In this document: piece by piece, positions 43,039 through 52,000 of the stretch
Layout of the letters: each line of letters begins with the position of its first letter
Numbering within the stretch: the first letter of the stretch is position 1
From: Paraburkholderia largidicola
Lineage (GTDB): Bacteria; Pseudomonadota; Gammaproteobacteria; Burkholderiales; Burkholderiaceae
DNA length: 64,000 nt
Reading direction: 5' to 3'
NCBI RefSeq assembly: GCF_013426895.1
Contig: NZ_AP023176.1
Span: 1,054,001 to 1,118,000, forward strand
Position numbers and translations under genes: made by a program
Notes under the pieces: generated by a model
What the model was told of the DNA's origin: nothing
The model's database searches: none
Seen by the model: only the letters and a program-made list of their open reading frames with translations

Positions 43039-44565
43039 ATGAGCCAGGCCACACTCGCCATCAAACTGCATGATATCGACGATGTGCTGATTGCGCGCGG
43101 CGCGCTTGCTGCCGGCACTATTCTCGCTGATTTCGACAATCTCGTTGCATCGGCTGACATTCCTGCCGCACACAAGATCGCGTGCCGCGACGTGGCACAA
43201 GGTGCGCCCGTGCGGCGCTACGGCCAGATCATCGGCTTTGCGACGCAGCCGATCCGCGCAGGCGATCACGTTCACGTGCACAACGTGTCGATGGGCGACT
43301 TCGCGCGCGACTACGCATTTGGCGAAGACATGAAGCAGGTCGAGGCCGCTACAGTGCCGCTCACGTTCAACGGCTTCCGGCGAGCGGACGGCCGCGTCGC
43401 GACCCGCAACTACATCGGCGTCGTCAGCACCGTGAACTGCTCGGCCACCGTCACGAAGCTGGTCGCGCAGCACTTCGCGCAACCCGGCGCGCTCGACGCT
43501 TATCCGAACGTCGACGGCATCGTGCCGATTACGCACAGCTTCGGTTGCTGTATCGACCATCATGGCGAGGGCATCCAGCAACTGCGTCGCACGGTTGGCG
43601 GATACGTGAAGCATCCGAACTTCGCTGGCATCGTCATCATCGGTCTTGGTTGCGAAGCGAACCAGATGGGCGCGATGTTCATCGCCGAGGGCGTCGAGCC
43701 GGGGCCGCTGCTGGTGCCGCTCGTGATGCAGGAAGAAGGCGGTACGCAAAAGACCGTCGACGCGGCCATCGCCGCAGTCAACAACATGTTGCCTGTCGCG
43801 AACCAGGCCGTGCGTGAGCCGGTTCCCGTTTCGCACATCAATATCGCGCTGCAGTGCGGCGGCTCCGACGGCTATTCGGGCATCACCGCGAATCCGGCAC
43901 TGGGCGCCGCTGTCGATCTGCTGGTGCGGCATGGTGGGACGGCGATCCTGTCGGAAACGCCGGAGATCTACGGCGCCGAGCATCTGCTGACACGTCGTGC
44001 GGTGAGCAAAGACGTGGGCGAGAAGATCGTCGAGCGAATTCACTGGTGGGAAGACTACGCGAAGCGCGAAAAGGGCAGCATCGACAACAACCCGACGCCG
44101 GGCAACAAGGCGGGTGGCCTCACGACGATCCTCGAGAAATCGCTTGGCGCGGTTGCCAAGAGCGGTTCATCGCCGTTGATGGGCGTGTACCGCTACGCCG
44201 AACCGATCGACACGCACGGGCTCGTTTTCATGGACGCGCCGGGTTATGACCCGATGGGCGCGACGGGGCAGATCGCGAGCGGCGCGAATCTCGTCGTGTT
44301 CACGACGGGGCGCGGCTCCTGTTTCGGCGCAAAGCCCGCGCCCTCGATCAAGCTCGCGACGAACTCGACGATGTACAAGCGGATGGCCGACGACATGGAC
44401 ATCAACTGTGGCGACATCATGGACGGCACCGTAAGCGTGGAGCAGAAGGGCGAAGAAATCTTCCGGATGATCCTCGACGTTGCATCGGGCCACAAGAGCA
44501 AGAGCGAAGCGCTTGGCGTCGGCAACGAGGAATTCGTGCCCTGGATGATCGGCGCGCAGATGTAA
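43039..44565 (+). CDS. Galactarate/altronate dehydratase family protein (UxaA/GarD type)
   Basis: 508 residues from ATG 43039; AGGAGG lies six bases upstream, whereas the preceding ATG 43036 would be too close. An N-terminal SAF domain (IKLHDIDDVLIARGALAAGT) is followed by the dehydratase core with FNGFRRADGRVATRNYIGVV, THSFGCCIDHHGEGIQQLRR and GLGCEANQMGAMFIAEGVEP, whose histidines and cysteines bind the catalytic metal. It should dehydrate an aldonate or aldarate to a 2-keto-3-deoxy acid. The neighbouring KdgT permease fits this. Confidence 0.88.
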   Translation: MSQATLAIKLHDIDDVLIARGALAAGTILADFDNLVASADIPAAHKIACRDVAQGAPVRRYGQIIGFATQPIRAGDHVHVHNVSMGDFARDYAFGEDMKQVEAATVPLTFNGFRRADGRVATRNYIGVVSTVNCSATVTKLVAQHFAQPGALDAYPNVDGIVPITHSFGCCIDHHGEGIQQLRRTVGGYVKHPNFAGIVIIGLGCEANQMGAMFIAEGVEPGPLLVPLVMQEEGGTQKTVDAAIAAVNNMLPVANQAVREPVPVSHINIALQCGGSDGYSGITANPALGAAVDLLVRHGGTAILSETPEIYGAEHLLTRRAVSKDVGEKIVERIHWWEDYAKREKGSIDNNPTPGNKAGGLTTILEKSLGAVAKSGSSPLMGVYRYAEPIDTHGLVFMDAPGYDPMGATGQIASGANLVVFTTGRGSCFGAKPAPSIKLATNSTMYKRMADDMDINCGDIMDGTVSVEQKGEEIFRMILDVASGHKSKSEALGVGNEEFVPWMIGAQM

Positions 44566-44599
44566 CCGCCGTGCGCGTCGGGTCGCGCGACGCGCATCC

Positions 44600-44640
44600 G
44601 TGCGGCGTAGCGGGAGCCTCAGGTTTCCCGCTCGCCGCAC
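44600..44640 (+). other. Long intercistronic hairpin between dehydratase and kdgT
   Basis: Arms 44600-44615 and 44626-44640 pair over 15 bases with one bulged T (44608), around a ten-base loop. No T run follows, so it looks more like an mRNA-stabilising or attenuating stem than a full terminator. It could set the ratio of dehydratase to permease. Confidence 0.6.
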
Positions 44641-44701
44641 GCCGTAAGACAAATGCTGGTCGGGCCATGTCGAACCCGCGCCAGGATCAAGGAGACTCGA
44701 C

Positions 44702-45679
44702 ATGAAGATCAAACAGGCCATCGAACGCTTTCCGGGCGGCATGATGGTCATTCCTTTGCTTTGGGGCAGCTTGCTCAACACGTTCGCACCTAAGGTGTTG
44801 GGCATCGGCAGTTTTTCGACCCAGCTTGCGCATGGCGCGCTGCCCATTCTCGCGGTGTTCTTCGTTTGCATGGGCGCCGAGATTCAACTGCGCACCGCAC
44901 CGCGTGCGCTGAAGAACGGGGCGGCCATTACCCTCGCCAAGCTCGCGAGCGGCGTGCTGATCGGTTTGCTCGTCAGCAAGGTATTCGGGGCGAACGGGTT
45001 TCTCGGTCTCTCGGGCATGGCGATCATCGCCGCCGTGACCAACGCGAACATGGGACTCTACGCAGCGTTGACCCGGCAGTTCGGCGACGAGGTCGATCGG
45101 GGCGCGCTTGCCGTTCTGTCGATCCTGGAAGGGCCGTTCGTGACCATGCTCGCGCTGGGTTTGTCCGGGTTGGCGAAGATACCGGTGCTCGATCTCGTTG
45201 CCACCGTGCTGCCCATCGTCATCGGCATGGTGCTGGGAAATATCGACCCGGACATGCGCAAATTCCTCAAGTCAGGCGGCGATTTGCTGATCCCGTTCTT
45301 CGCATTCGGTCTCGGCGCGCAGATCAATCTGCACGCCATTCTCGGCGCGGGCTTGTCAGGGATCGTCCTTGGACTGATTACGCTGGCGGTCGGCGCGGTA
45401 TTCAACGTGATCGCATCACGCCTGTTCGGTGGTTCAGGTGTGGGCGGCGTGGCGTCGGCTACGACGGCGGGCAACGCGGTTGCGACGCCCACAGCGATTG
45501 CGGCCGTCGATCCCCATCTCGGCGCACTGGTCGCAGTGGCAACGCCTCAGATCGCCGCTTCCACGATCGTTACGTCGTTGCTCGCGCCACTGCTCACGGC
45601 CGCGTATGCACGCTGGCGCACGCGCCGGCTGGCCAAGGTTGGGAATGACGTAGAAGTCGTCGCGCACGCCGACGCGTGA
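44702..45679 (+). CDS. kdgT: 2-keto-3-deoxygluconate permease
   Basis: 325 residues with about ten hydrophobic spans. The start [20 protein letters not shown] is diagnostic for the KdgT family, and the internal [20 protein letters not shown] matches its conserved signature. It imports 2-keto-3-deoxygluconate with protons across the inner membrane. AAGGAGA precedes the ATG. It follows the dehydratase by 136 bases holding a long hairpin, and together they form a sugar-acid uptake and breakdown unit. Confidence 0.9.
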   Translation: MKIKQAIERFPGGMMVIPLLWGSLLNTFAPKVLGIGSFSTQLAHGALPILAVFFVCMGAEIQLRTAPRALKNGAAITLAKLASGVLIGLLVSKVFGANGFLGLSGMAIIAAVTNANMGLYAALTRQFGDEVDRGALAVLSILEGPFVTMLALGLSGLAKIPVLDLVATVLPIVIGMVLGNIDPDMRKFLKSGGDLLIPFFAFGLGAQINLHAILGAGLSGIVLGLITLAVGAVFNVIASRLFGGSGVGGVASATTAGNAVATPTAIAAVDPHLGALVAVATPQIAASTIVTSLLAPLLTAAYARWRTRRLAKVGNDVEVVAHADA

Positions 45680-45693
45680 ACCTGAGCGCAATG

Positions 45694-45723
45694 AAAAAAC
45701 CCCGGCGCCGGAAGGCGCCGAGG
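45694..45723 (-). terminator. Intrinsic terminator of the candidate small RNA
   Basis: Arms CGGCGCC (45703-45709) and GGCGCCG (45714-45720) surround GGAA; two further pairs follow a mismatch. In the minus direction the stem is followed by TTTTTT (45699-45694), a classic intrinsic terminator. It lies 15 bases past the KdgT stop and may also slow plus-strand transcripts. Confidence 0.88.
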
Positions 45724-45870
45724 TCTAGTGCTCGCCACGCTCGATACTTCTTTGCTGCAAGCTCTGCGGGTTGAAGGCCGAAGCCCCGGGCACTCGCGCA
45801 GTGATCCCAACGCGCTTCGTTAAAAGGAGGAAGGAAATGCTCGAAGCGCGTTGAACGCATTATTCGTGCG
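45694..45870 (-). ncRNA. Candidate small RNA with an anti-Shine-Dalgarno hairpin loop
   Basis: On the minus strand, an 11-bp perfect stem (AACGCGCTTCG at 45852-45842 with its complement at 45819-45809) encloses a 22-base loop carrying CCTTCCTCCTTTT, complementary to ribosome-binding sites. About 90 bases later an intrinsic terminator with a T6 tail ends at 45694. No protein is encoded between. It lies directly after the MocR-type gene on the same strand, so it may be an independent RNA or a 3'-UTR-derived one. The 5' end is uncertain, as no clear promoter is visible. Read on the plus strand, the loop presents a strong ribosome site and a five-codon frame, a less likely alternative. Confidence 0.6.
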
Positions 45871-45941
45871 TAGCCGTCTCTCGTACAGCAGCAGTTGACG
45901 AAGATTTCAGCGCAGCAGATGCAATGAGTGGATGGTGCGCG

Positions 45942-47345
45942 TTAGATGAGCAGACGGTTATCGGCGGAAGGCTTGCGTTCGACGAGCGCCGCGAGCTTGC
46001 GCAAGGCCGACGTCAATTCCGTGCGCCGCGTGCAGCCGCCAAGCGAAATGCGGATCGCGTTCGGCACGTCGCCCGTCTGGCAAAACGCGGAAGAGGGCGC
46101 GACGACGAGACCTTCGGTGCTCGCTGCCGCCGCAAGGCTTTGCGCGGCCCAGTGCGCAGGCAAGGGCTGCCACACATGTATCGCGCCGCTGGACGCCGGC
46201 ATGCTCACCGTCGACAGTATCTGGTTCGCGGCAAGCAGCCGCTCCGCCGACTCCTTCAGTATCCCCGCCAGCACGTCCGCTGCCGTGCCGTCGAGTATCC
46301 ATTGCGTGACCAGTGCCGTGGTGATCGGCGGCGACATCAGCGACAGCGAGCGCAGCGCCTTCAGAAACGCTTCCTGCCCGGTGGCGGCAGGCAACACGAC
46401 AAACGCGGCGCGCAAGCCCGGCGAGATGCATTTGGACAACGTGGACAGGTAATACACCTGTTGCGGCGCGAGACTCGCGAGCGGCGCGGGCGGATCGTCG
46501 GCGAACAGCCGGTAGGGATCGTCCTCGACGATCGGCACATTGCGACGCGCCGCCACGGCGAGGAGTTCCTTGCGGCGACGCTCGGGCATCGTCTGCGCGG
46601 TCGGGTTGCGGATGGTCGGGTTCAGATAGATCAGTCCGCCCTCCGTGCGCGCGCAAGCCGCATCGAGCGCGTCGGGCCGCATGCCGTGCGCGTCGGACGC
46701 GATGGTCTCGAGCGTGCGGCCTAACTGCCGCGCGATCAGCGGCAGGCCCGGATAGATCAGCGGTTCGGTGAAAACAGGCGCATTGGGCTTCGTGAGCGCC
46801 AGTATCAGCGCGGCGAGCGCCGAATGCGCGCCGGGCGTCACGACGACCCGCGACGGGTCCACGCGGCCGAGGATCGGCTTGAGCCATGCCGCGCCCGCCT
46901 GCCGGTCGGTATCGCTGCCGCCGCCCAACTGGTAGGTCATCAGCAGATCGATGTCGCTGCGCACCAGCACCTGCGACAGTCCGCGCCTGAGCAGCACGGC
47001 GAGATCGAGGTCGGCGGGCGGCGGCGGAATGTTCATGCTCAGATCGGCTTGCTGCATGAACGTCGCGATGGGTGGCGCGATGAACGTGCCCAACGGACCG
47101 CGCGATTCGATCAGGTTGCGCCGGTGCGCCTCGGCAAAGCCACGCGTCACGGTAGTCAGATCGACGCCGATCATTTCTGCGAGCTTGCGTTGCGGCGGTA
47201 ACCGGTCGCCGGGATTCAGCGTGCCGTTCGCCACGGCGCGCTCGATCAGATCGACGATCTGCAGATAGCGCGCCTTGCCGTTGTCTGCAAAGTCCGTGAT
47301 CCAGTCCGGCCGCCGCGCAGCGCGTTTTCTCGAAGATGAAGTCAT
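45942..47345 (-). CDS. MocR-type transcriptional regulator (GntR HTH plus aminotransferase-like domain)
   Basis: 467 residues from ATG 47345; upstream ATGs at 47366, 47375 and 47402 are in frame and none has a clear ribosome site. The GntR helix-turn-helix is LPPQRKLAEMIGVDLTTVTR, and the aminotransferase-like domain carries the PLP lysine in YLSTLSKCISPGLRAAFVVL. It shares architecture with the regulator at 29986-31377. It is divergent from cyoABCD, which makes the oxidase operon one possible target, though MocR proteins usually control amine or vitamin B6-related genes. Confidence 0.9.
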   Translation of the reverse strand: MTSSSRKRAARRPDWITDFADNGKARYLQIVDLIERAVANGTLNPGDRLPPQRKLAEMIGVDLTTVTRGFAEAHRRNLIESRGPLGTFIAPPIATFMQQADLSMNIPPPPADLDLAVLLRRGLSQVLVRSDIDLLMTYQLGGGSDTDRQAGAAWLKPILGRVDPSRVVVTPGAHSALAALILALTKPNAPVFTEPLIYPGLPLIARQLGRTLETIASDAHGMRPDALDAACARTEGGLIYLNPTIRNPTAQTMPERRRKELLAVAARRNVPIVEDDPYRLFADDPPAPLASLAPQQVYYLSTLSKCISPGLRAAFVVLPAATGQEAFLKALRSLSLMSPPITTALVTQWILDGTAADVLAGILKESAERLLAANQILSTVSMPASSGAIHVWQPLPAHWAAQSLAAAASTEGLVVAPSSAFCQTGDVPNAIRISLGGCTRRTELTSALRKLAALVERKPSADNRLLI

Positions 47346-47515
47346 GTGTGGCAACTTGTCGCGCATGTATGGCATATGTCTTACTCTAGCATGCGCCGCC
47401 ATAGCCTATGTATGTATCCGCCGCAAGGCCATAGCGATAGCGGGAAGTTCGCGCGTGTACGACGGTTGGAGGATAGATGCATGGGGCTATGTAACCCGGC
47501 AACCAACCTCAAAGC

Positions 47516-48514
47516 ATGCGCAACCCACCTACACACGGCGGTTCCCCCCAACACGCGGGACCACGGTCCCGCTCCCATCCCATTCGAAGACAACTCCTGC
47601 GCGCAGGCCGCGTCGCCGCGACCGGCGCGCTGAGCCTGCTGGGCGGCTGCAGCATGGTGCTCTTCGATCCGAAAGGCGACATCGGCGTACAGGAGAAGAA
47701 CCTGATCCTGATTGCGCTCGGCTTGATGCTGCTGGTCGTGATTCCCGTGATCGCGCTCACGCTGTATTTCGCGTGGCGCTACCGGGCGTCGAACACGAAG
47801 GCGAAGTACGCGCCGACGTGGGCGCACTCGACCGTCATCGAAGTCGTCGTGTGGACCATTCCGTGCATCATCGTCGCGACGCTTGCGGTGCTGATCTGGA
47901 AGACAACGCATAGCCTCGATCCATACAAGCCGATCGAATCGAACGTGAAGCCCGTTCGCGTCGAAGTGGTCGCGCTGAACTGGAAGTGGCTGTTCATCTA
48001 CCCGGACTACGGCGTGGCCTCCGTCAACCAGCTTGCGCTGCCCGTCGATACCCCCGTCGACTTCCGTCTGACGGCGGAGTCGCTGATGAATTCGTTCTTC
48101 ATTCCGCAACTGGGCAGCCAGGTCTACGCGATGTCCGGCATGCAGACGCAACTGCATCTGATCGCGAATAGCGCCGGCACATATGCGGGCCGTTCGTCGG
48201 CGTTCAGCGGGCCGGGCTTCTCGGACATGAACTTCGACACGGTCGTGACGAGCCGCGGCGAATTCGATGCATGGGTGGCGCGCGCGAAAGCGTCGCCGCA
48301 GGCGCTCGATGTCGCGGCCTACGACAGCTTGCAGCAACCGAGCAGAAAGAACCCCGTGACGCTGTACAGCAACGTGGCGCCGGGACTGTTCGACGGCATC
48401 GTCTATCAGTACATGCGTGACGCGGCAGACCGCCCGATCTGCACGACGGCGAATGCGGACATGTATGTCAAGCCGGCTCGTCTGCCTTCACACGCAGCTT
48501 TGGTATCGGAGTAG
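47516..48514 (+). CDS. cyoA: Cytochrome o ubiquinol oxidase subunit II
   Basis: 332 residues with an N-terminal lipoprotein signal (lipobox LGGC followed by [12 protein letters not shown], the usual CyoA mature start). Two membrane spans ([20 protein letters not shown] and [19 protein letters not shown]) precede a periplasmic cupredoxin-like domain containing [19 protein letters not shown]. It lacks the Cu-A cysteines of cytochrome c oxidases, as expected for a quinol oxidase. First gene of cyoABCD. The start has a poor ribosome site, and the extended basic N-terminus before the lipobox may indicate a later start. Confidence 0.93.
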   Translation: MRNPPTHGGSPQHAGPRSRSHPIRRQLLRAGRVAATGALSLLGGCSMVLFDPKGDIGVQEKNLILIALGLMLLVVIPVIALTLYFAWRYRASNTKAKYAPTWAHSTVIEVVVWTIPCIIVATLAVLIWKTTHSLDPYKPIESNVKPVRVEVVALNWKWLFIYPDYGVASVNQLALPVDTPVDFRLTAESLMNSFFIPQLGSQVYAMSGMQTQLHLIANSAGTYAGRSSAFSGPGFSDMNFDTVVTSRGEFDAWVARAKASPQALDVAAYDSLQQPSRKNPVTLYSNVAPGLFDGIVYQYMRDAADRPICTTANADMYVKPARLPSHAALVSE

Positions 48515-48519
48515 TGGAT

Positions 48520-50523
48520 ATGTTTGGAAAACTTACGCTCGATGCGATTCCGTATCACGAGCCCATCATCATGGGCACGCTCGGCGTCGTGATACTGGGC
48601 GGCCTCGCGTTGCTCGGCGCCATCACCTATATCGGCAAGTGGTCGTATCTGTGGAAAGAGTGGATTACGTCCGTCGATCACAAGCGGATCGGCGTGATGT
48701 ACATCATTCTCGCGCTCATCATGCTGCTGCGCGGTTTCGCCGACGCGATCATGATGCGCGCGCAGCAGGCCGTCGCCTTCGGTGACTCGGCGGGCTACCT
48801 GCCGCCGCATCACTACGATCAGATCTTCACCGCGCACGGCGTGATCATGATCTTCTTCGTGGCGACGCCGCTGATTCTCGGCCTGATGAACGTGGTGGTG
48901 CCGCTGCAGATCGGCGCGCGCGACGTCGCGTATCCGTTCGTCAATTCGCTGGGCTTCTGGCTCTCCGCTGTCGGCGCGGTGCTGGTGATGATCTCGATGT
49001 TCGTCGGCGACTTCGCGGCGACGGGCTGGGTTGCGTATCCGCCGCTGTCCGAGCTTGGCTACAGTCCAACCACGGGCGTCGACTACTATATATGGTCGCT
49101 GCAGGTGTCCGGTTTAGGCACGACGCTGAGCGGTATCAACTTCATCGTGACGATTCTGCGCATGCGCGCGCCGGGTCTGAACCTGATGAAGATGCCCGTG
49201 TTCTGCTGGACGGCGCTGATCACGAACATCCTGATCGTCGCGGTGTTCCCCGTGCTGACGGGCACGCTCGCGCTGCTGACGATGGACCGCTATCTCGACA
49301 TGCATTTCTTCACGAACGAGCTGGGCGGCAACGCGATGATGTACATCAACCTGATCTGGGTGTGGGGCCACCCCGAGGTGTACATCCTGATCCTGCCCGC
49401 GTTCGGCGCATTCTCGGAGATCATCTCCACGTTCTCCGGCAAACCGCTGTTCGGCTACAAGTCGATGGTGTACGCGACGTCGTCGATCGGTATTCTGTCG
49501 TTCTTCGTGTGGCTGCATCACTTCTTCACGATGGGCTCGGGTGCCAACGTGAATGCGTTCTTCGGCATCATGACGTCGATCATTTCGGTGCCGACAGGCG
49601 TAAAGCTGTTCAACTGGCTCTTCACGATGTATCGCGGCCGCATCCGCTACCACACGTCCACGCTCTGGACGATCGGCTTCATGGTGACGTTTGCCGTCGG
49701 CGGTATGACGGGTGTGCTGCTTGCCGTGCCGGGCGCGGACTTCGTGCTGCACAACAGCCTGTTCCTGGTTGCGCACTTTCACAACGTGATTATCGGCGGC
49801 GTGGTGTTTGGCTGTCTCGCGGGCATCAGCTACTGGTTCCCGAAAGTGTTCGGTTTCACGCTCGACGAGTTCTGGGGCAAGGTCGCGTTCTGGTGCTGGC
49901 TGGTCGGTTACTGGCTCGCGTTTACGCCGCTGTATATCCTCGGTTTCCAGGGCATGACGCGCCGCATGAATCACTACTCGGTGGCCGAGTGGCACCCGTG
50001 GCTGATCGTTGCGCTCGTGGGGGCCGTGATCGTCGGCATGGGCATTCTCGCGTTGCTGATCCAGTTCGCGGTGAGCATCCGCAAGCGCGAGCAGTGTCGC
50101 GATCTGACGGGCGATCCGTGGGATGCACGCAGCCTCGAATGGTCGACGGCTTCGCCCGCGCCGTTCTATAACTTCGCGCATGTTCCCGTCATCACGTCGC
50201 TCGAACAGCATTGGGACAACAAGCAGTCGGGCAGCGCATACGCCCGGCCCGCGAAAAAGTACGAGGACATTCATATGCCGCGCAACACGGCGGCTGGCTT
50301 CATCATCTCCGCGTTCAGCCTCCTGTTCGGCTTCGCGATGGTGTGGCACATGTGGGTGTTCGCGATCGTCGCATTGATCGGGATGGTCGGCACGTTCATC
50401 GCGCGCTCCTACGATCAGGATGTCGACTACTACGTTCCCGCTGCCGAAGTGGAGCGGATCGAGAACGCGCGCTACGCGAAGATCGAAGATGCGCGTGACG
50501 AAGCAATTGCGGAGATGGCCTGA
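48520..50523 (+). CDS. cyoB: Cytochrome o ubiquinol oxidase subunit I
   Basis: 667 residues from ATG 48520, which gives [19 protein letters not shown], matching E. coli CyoB, and has GGAG eight bases upstream. The binuclear-centre motifs are visible: [20 protein letters not shown] (Cu-B His and the His-Tyr crosslink), [10 protein letters not shown] (two further Cu-B His) and [13 protein letters not shown] (haem ligands). It reduces oxygen to water with quinol electrons and pumps protons across the inner membrane. Confidence 0.97.
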   Translation: MFGKLTLDAIPYHEPIIMGTLGVVILGGLALLGAITYIGKWSYLWKEWITSVDHKRIGVMYIILALIMLLRGFADAIMMRAQQAVAFGDSAGYLPPHHYDQIFTAHGVIMIFFVATPLILGLMNVVVPLQIGARDVAYPFVNSLGFWLSAVGAVLVMISMFVGDFAATGWVAYPPLSELGYSPTTGVDYYIWSLQVSGLGTTLSGINFIVTILRMRAPGLNLMKMPVFCWTALITNILIVAVFPVLTGTLALLTMDRYLDMHFFTNELGGNAMMYINLIWVWGHPEVYILILPAFGAFSEIISTFSGKPLFGYKSMVYATSSIGILSFFVWLHHFFTMGSGANVNAFFGIMTSIISVPTGVKLFNWLFTMYRGRIRYHTSTLWTIGFMVTFAVGGMTGVLLAVPGADFVLHNSLFLVAHFHNVIIGGVVFGCLAGISYWFPKVFGFTLDEFWGKVAFWCWLVGYWLAFTPLYILGFQGMTRRMNHYSVAEWHPWLIVALVGAVIVGMGILALLIQFAVSIRKREQCRDLTGDPWDARSLEWSTASPAPFYNFAHVPVITSLEQHWDNKQSGSAYARPAKKYEDIHMPRNTAAGFIISAFSLLFGFAMVWHMWVFAIVALIGMVGTFIARSYDQDVDYYVPAAEVERIENARYAKIEDARDEAIAEMA

Positions 50524-50525
50524 CC

Positions 50526-51149
50526 ATGACAAGCGTATCGACCTATCGGGCCGGCGAGCATCACGACGCGCACGGCCACGACCATGAGCACGACAGCGGA
50601 ACCCGCACCACGCTCGGGTTCTGGATTTACCTGATGAGCGACTGCCTGATCTTCGCGACGCTGTTCGCGACCTTCGGCGTGCTCGCCAATGCGACGGCTG
50701 GCGGCCCGACGGGCAAGCAGCTGTTCGAATTGCCGTATGTGCTGGGCGAAACGCTGCTGTTGCTCGCCAGCAGCTTCACGTTCGGCATGGGCGTGCTGAG
50801 CATGCATGCGAACCAGCGCGGCAAGGTGGTGGGCTGGCTGGCCGCGACTTTCGTGCTGGGCGCGGCCTTCATCGGCATGGAAATCTATGAGTTCGCCCAT
50901 CTGATCAGCGACGGCGCCGGACCGTCGACGAGCGCGTTCCTGTCGGGCTATTTCACGCTCGTCGGCACGCACGGCCTGCACGTCACGACGGGCCTGCTCT
51001 GGATCGTCGTGATGATGCATCAGATCAGCCGTTTCGGGCTGACGCCCGTGACGCGGCGGCGCATTGCGTGCCTGAGTCTCTTCTGGCACTTCCTCGATCT
51101 CGTGTGGATCTGTGTGTTCAGTCTTGTCTATCTGCGTGAATTTCTATGA
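50526..51149 (+). CDS. cyoC: Cytochrome o ubiquinol oxidase subunit III
   Basis: 207 residues, two bases after cyoB. A His/Asp-rich N-terminus ([15 protein letters not shown]) precedes five membrane spans; [20 protein letters not shown] and [16 protein letters not shown] are typical of CyoC. It stabilises subunit I and the proton pathway. Its stop overlaps the cyoD ATG by four bases. Confidence 0.95.
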   Translation: MTSVSTYRAGEHHDAHGHDHEHDSGTRTTLGFWIYLMSDCLIFATLFATFGVLANATAGGPTGKQLFELPYVLGETLLLLASSFTFGMGVLSMHANQRGKVVGWLAATFVLGAAFIGMEIYEFAHLISDGAGPSTSAFLSGYFTLVGTHGLHVTTGLLWIVVMMHQISRFGLTPVTRRRIACLSLFWHFLDLVWICVFSLVYLREFL

Positions 51150-51529
51150 GCAAAACATCTGGATCGAACGTGACGCAGGGTCACGTTCATGATGCATCGC
51201 ATGGCAGCGTGAAGAGCTACGTGGTCGGCATGCTGCTGTCGCTGGTGCTGACGTTCGCGTCGTTCGGCGTGGTGATGACGCATGTCGTGCCGCGCTCGAT
51301 GGGGCTGACGGCCGTCGTCATTCTGTGCGTCGTGCAGTTGGTGGTGCAGCTGCGGTACTTCCTGCACCTGGGTTCATCCGCGGATCAGCGCTCGAACACA
51401 GGGATTTTCGTGTGCACGGCGTTGCTGATCGCGATCATCGTCGCGGGTTCGCTGTGGGTCATCCACAATGCGAACATCAACATGATGCCGACGCAGATTT
51501 CGATCGAGCGCGCATTGGCACGCGACTAA
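51146..51529 (+). CDS. cyoD: Cytochrome o ubiquinol oxidase subunit IV
   Basis: 127 residues with three membrane spans ([40 protein letters not shown] and [20 protein letters not shown]). It matches CyoD, which aids assembly of the binuclear centre. It ends the visible cyo operon; no cyoE haem O synthase gene follows, because the next gene lies on the opposite strand. Confidence 0.93.
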   Translation: MSKTSGSNVTQGHVHDASHGSVKSYVVGMLLSLVLTFASFGVVMTHVVPRSMGLTAVVILCVVQLVVQLRYFLHLGSSADQRSNTGIFVCTALLIAIIVAGSLWVIHNANINMMPTQISIERALARD

Positions 51530-51544
51530 AGAAGGTCTCCATGT

Positions 51545-51582
51545 GTTAGCGGCGCTTTGACTCCCGTCGAAGCGCCGCTAAC
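51545..51582. terminator. 13-bp perfect hairpin between convergent cyoD and DUF934 genes
   Basis: Arms 51545-51557 (GTTAGCGGCGCTT) and 51570-51582 pair perfectly around a 12-base loop, in the 57-base gap between the two stops. It probably acts as a two-way terminator even though T runs are short. Confidence 0.75.
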
Positions 51583-51586
51583 CAAT

Positions 51587-52000
51587 TCAATTTCCCGCAT
51601 CGACTTCCACTTCACGCCGCCTGAATGGCGCATCGCGCGCCACGTCACCCTGATAGAAGGCGGCGAAGCGATCCAATTGGCGCTGCGCGTCGGCAGGATC
51701 GACGCCTTCGGCCAGCACGGCACTCGAAAACCCCGTGCGCTCCATCTGAATCAACTGATCCGCGAGCACGTCGCCCGTTGCGCGCAGATCGCCATTGAAA
51801 CCGAGCCGGCGACGGATCAGATACGCCTGGCTGAACGCCCGCCCGTCGGTGAAGTTCGGAAAATGAAGCTCGATACGGTCGGCCTGAGCGATAGCCTCGC
51901 TATAGGCAAAGGGATCGGCATCGTTATCGAGCGCGACGACATGCGCGACGGCATCGGCGAGATGCCCGGCGGCTGCAAGAATGCGAATACGCGCTTTCAT
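51587..52000 (-). CDS. DUF934 family protein, sulfite reductase partner
   Basis: 137 residues from ATG 52000, which overlaps the sulfite reductase stop by four bases. The family signature is visible as LDNDADPFAYSEAIAQADRI, HFPNFTDGRAFSQAYLIRRR and GFNGDLRATGDVLADQLIQM. DUF934 proteins are found almost exclusively downstream of ferredoxin- or NADPH-type sulfite reductase genes in proteobacteria and are thought to help sulfite reduction; the biochemical role is not settled. Confidence 0.87.
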   Translation of the reverse strand: MKARIRILAAAGHLADAVAHVVALDNDADPFAYSEAIAQADRIELHFPNFTDGRAFSQAYLIRRRLGFNGDLRATGDVLADQLIQMERTGFSSAVLAEGVDPADAQRQLDRFAAFYQGDVARDAPFRRREVEVDAGN

